Below, piece after piece: positions 5,238-6,938 of a stretch of 6,938 nt of DNA. Every line of letters starts with the position of its first letter. The stretch's first letter is position 1. The translations under genes and the position numbers were made by a program. The DNA comes from an uncultured Solirubrobacteraceae bacterium (lineage in GTDB: Bacteria; Actinomycetota; Thermoleophilia; Solirubrobacterales; Solirubrobacteraceae), in contig CADCVT010000202.1 of NCBI GenBank assembly GCA_902806215.1, positions 1 through 6,938 of the forward strand. Reading direction: 5' to 3'. The notes under the pieces are model-generated. The model saw only the letters and a program-made list of their open reading frames with translations. It made no database searches and was not told the DNA's origin.

Positions 5238-6263
5238 TCAGCGCACGGCGCGCAGCCCGCCACGACTGCCGCGGCTGGCGGCCTTGTCGAGGCGCTGCTC
5301 GTGATCGGCCTGCGCGAGGAGCAGCTCTGCGCTCGTCGCGTCGGCCGGGAAGGTGGCGAAGCCGAGCGACGCCGACAGCGGCAGGCCGTTCGCGATGACC
5401 TCGCCGAGCGCGCCGCGGATCCGCTCGACGAGCGCCGCGGCCTCCTCGGCGTCGGTCTCGGGTGCGAGCACGCAGAACTCGTCGCCGCCCTGGCGCACGA
5501 CGGTGTCCTGGTCGCGGACGGCGCGCTGCAGCGCATCGGCGACCTGACGCAGGAGCTGGTCGCCGACGGGATGGCCGAGCGTGTCGTTGACCTGCTTGAA
5601 GCCGTCGAGGTCGAGCACGAGGACCGCGAGCGGGCGGGCGCTGCGGCGGTGGCGCAGCAGCTCGTACTCCAGGCGCTCCTCGAGCAGGCGGTAGTTGCCG
5701 ACGCCGGTCAGCGCGTCGCTGCGGGCCTGCGCGCCGAGTGCGGCGGCCGCTGTGAGCAGGCGCTCGCGCAGGAAGACGACGACGGCAGCGGCGACGAGCA
5801 GGATCGGCACGGCGATGAGCGTCTCAGCGGTCTCGTTGATGCGGTCGTCCGGAGTGGCGAGGGTGACCGGGTACCAGGCGACGAGCACCGCGAGGACGAT
5901 GTTCACGCTGATCGCGCGGCGTTCGTCGAGCGCGTAGGCGGTCCAGACGACGACGAAGACGAGGAACCAGACGAAGGCCTCGCTCTGCGTCTCGACGCCC
6001 CACATCGTGATGCCGACCTCGATCGACGCGATGGCGGGAATGGCGCGGAAGGGGTACTCGCCGAGGCGGTCCCATGGGATCAGCGCGCAGATCAGGCCGG
6101 AGACGATCCCCAGCGCGGTGATCGCGTAGGCGCGGTCGGGCACGCCCGGGTCCCACAGCTGGTGGACGGGGATGGTCGCCAGGGAGCCGACGAGGAAGAG
6201 GAGCCCGGCCATCCGCCCGCAGAACAGGCGATGAGCGGCGCGATCGACCGGATCCGGACTCAT
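5238..6263 (-). CDS. Membrane-bound diguanylate cyclase (GGDEF domain)
   Basis: A 341-residue protein that should make cyclic di-GMP from two GTP. The N-terminal 166 residues contain about six hydrophobic segments (roughly 17-35, 44-62, 75-90, 96-112, 115-136, 148-166) with no recognisable named sensor domain. The GGDEF domain follows (about 175-335). It starts with DALTGVGNYR (183-192), then LDLDGFKQVND (217-227) with metal- and substrate-binding Asp, Asn and Asp residues, then an intact GGDEF at 259-263. RDQD (250-253) sits exactly five residues before it, the inhibitory I-site for product feedback. The end of the domain is less typical: the usual ADxALYxAK reads ADHEQRLDK. No EAL or HD-GYP domain is present. 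ATG at 6263 opens the hydrophobic region directly. It lies 40 bases after the UbiB-like gene and 19 before the hydratase gene, suggesting one transcript. Confidence 0.93.
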   Translation of the reverse strand: MSPDPVDRAAHRLFCGRMAGLLFLVGSLATIPVHQLWDPGVPDRAYAITALGIVSGLICALIPWDRLGEYPFRAIPAIASIEVGITMWGVETQSEAFVWFLVFVVVWTAYALDERRAISVNIVLAVLVAWYPVTLATPDDRINETAETLIAVPILLVAAAVVVFLRERLLTAAAALGAQARSDALTGVGNYRLLEERLEYELLRHRRSARPLAVLVLDLDGFKQVNDTLGHPVGDQLLRQVADALQRAVRDQDTVVRQGGDEFCVLAPETDAEEAAALVERIRGALGEVIANGLPLSASLGFATFPADATSAELLLAQADHEQRLDKAASRGSRGGLRAVR

Positions 6264-6303
6264 GCCCGTGCGTTCGGCAGAAAACGCCTCGGACTTGAGT
6301 CAA

Positions 6304-6938
6304 TCAGCGCGAGGTGGTGATCTTCTTGCCCCAGAACTCGGCATCTTCGGCGCCGATCGGGGTCGACGGATCCGCGTCGTCGATGTACTCGCGGGCCAGC
6401 AGGCCCCAGTCGGCGCCGGCGCGCAGCTCGCCGAGCACGCTGAACAGCAGCCCCTCCATGCGGCGTAGCAGGAGCGCCTGCGGCGGGAGCGTCTGGCGGC
6501 GCATCTCGGCGAAGTGCTCCGAGCGCGGCGAGCTCGTCGTCTCGATGTGCACGCGCACGTAGTCGGGATCGAGGCGGCGGAAGCCCGGCACGAAGAACCA
6601 CTCGCCGGCCTGCGCGATCTGGTCGAGCACCTGCTCGGGAGCGAAGCTCTCCGGGTCCGGGAGGTAGCCCGTGAGCGACAGGATCCGGTGGACCTCGCCG
6701 GCGTCCTCCGCGATCACGGCGCGAGCGAGCGCCCGCTCGTGCTCGAGGTACTCGTGCTCCACGTAGCGCATGAGCCCGTAGTCGAGGAAGCACACGCGCC
6801 CGTCCGAGCACAGCAGGTAGTTGCCGGGGTGCGGGTCGCCGGCGACGAGCCGCTCGTTGGCGATGAGACCCCAGAAGAAGCGGTAGACGATCTCGCCGAA
6901 GCGATCGCGCTCCTCCTCGCTGCGCTGCTTGACCTTGC
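6304..6938 (-). CDS. UbiB/AarF (ABC1) family kinase-like protein, C-terminal part, 5' end outside window
   Basis: The last 210 residues of an atypical protein-kinase-like protein; the frame is open to the window edge at 6938, and the complete family is usually 430-560 residues. The visible part begins inside the C-lobe. GDPHPGN (33-39 of the fragment) is the family's catalytic-loop signature, and FLDYGLM (50-56) is the metal-binding motif equivalent to DFG, here DYG. The rest is the helical C-terminal region. A GTG at 6795 is internal, since the signature motif lies upstream of it. Family members act as ATPases linked to ubiquinone synthesis in Proteobacteria and mitochondria, or to isoprenoid lipid handling. 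Actinobacteria usually use menaquinone, so a quinone or other isoprenoid-lipid role is inference. It is the most upstream visible gene of the minus-strand cluster. Confidence 0.9.
   Translation of the reverse strand, partial: KVKQRSEEERDRFGEIVYRFFWGLIANERLVAGDPHPGNYLLCSDGRVCFLDYGLMRYVEHEYLEHERALARAVIAEDAGEVHRILSLTGYLPDPESFAPEQVLDQIAQAGEWFFVPGFRRLDPDYVRVHIETTSSPRSEHFAEMRRQTLPPQALLLRRMEGLLFSVLGELRAGADWGLLAREYIDDADPSTPIGAEDAEFWGKKITTSR

Noticed and set aside
6264..6303. Possible separate promoter for the diguanylate cyclase (TTGACT on the minus strand at 6298-6303, within the 9-base palindrome TTGAGTCAA at 6295-6303)
   Set aside because: No acceptable -10 box lies 16-18 bases downstream, and a 9-base palindrome is too short to support an operator.
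5217..6320. A 367-codon open frame on the plus strand opposite the diguanylate cyclase
   Set aside because: Low-complexity charged translation without domains; the minus strand encodes intact GGDEF and I-site motifs.

Overview
The window is high-GC, densely packed bacterial chromosomal DNA holding eight protein-coding genes and no RNA genes, mobile elements or CRISPR arrays. The gene families (FadD15-type acyl-CoA ligase, HtdZ/Rv0130-type hydratase, HxlR regulator with an SCP2-like tail, NhaA-fusion-type DsbA domain) point to an actinobacterium. The Cys-bounded, Arg-rich C-terminal module of the secreted protein resembles surface proteins of Thermoleophilia/Solirubrobacterales. That finer placement is inference from memory, not a database match.

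Left part (1-951, + strand): the C-terminal half of a long-chain acyl-CoA synthetase, cut by the window edge. It converges, with a gap of only 3 bases, on a minus-strand pair (955-2510): an HxlR-type regulator with an SCP2-like C-terminal domain, followed by a membrane-anchored DsbA-like thioredoxin protein.

Middle part (2511-3530): a 63-base divergent promoter region separates the regulator from a plus-strand gene for a secreted, cysteine-rich protein of unknown function. This region holds a consensus TTGACA box, a TATACT box on the other strand, and a near-perfect 16-base palindrome next to the regulator's start codon. A strong GC hairpin (3533-3571) lies where this gene converges with the right-hand cluster.

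Right part (6938 down to 3577, minus strand): four closely spaced genes in the order UbiB/AarF-like kinase (cut by the window edge), membrane diguanylate cyclase, MaoC-type (R)-hydratase, acyl-CoA dehydrogenase. The last two are almost certainly co-translated and could catalyse consecutive steps on an acyl-CoA. Much of the window therefore concerns fatty acyl-CoA handling: ligase, dehydrogenase, hydratase and possibly a lipid-sensing regulator. A c-di-GMP enzyme and a redox protein are interleaved. No clearly new multi-gene system is evident. The most unusual points are the relocated catalytic glutamate of the dehydrogenase, the regulator architecture with its candidate operator, and the GGDEF gene inside a lipid operon.
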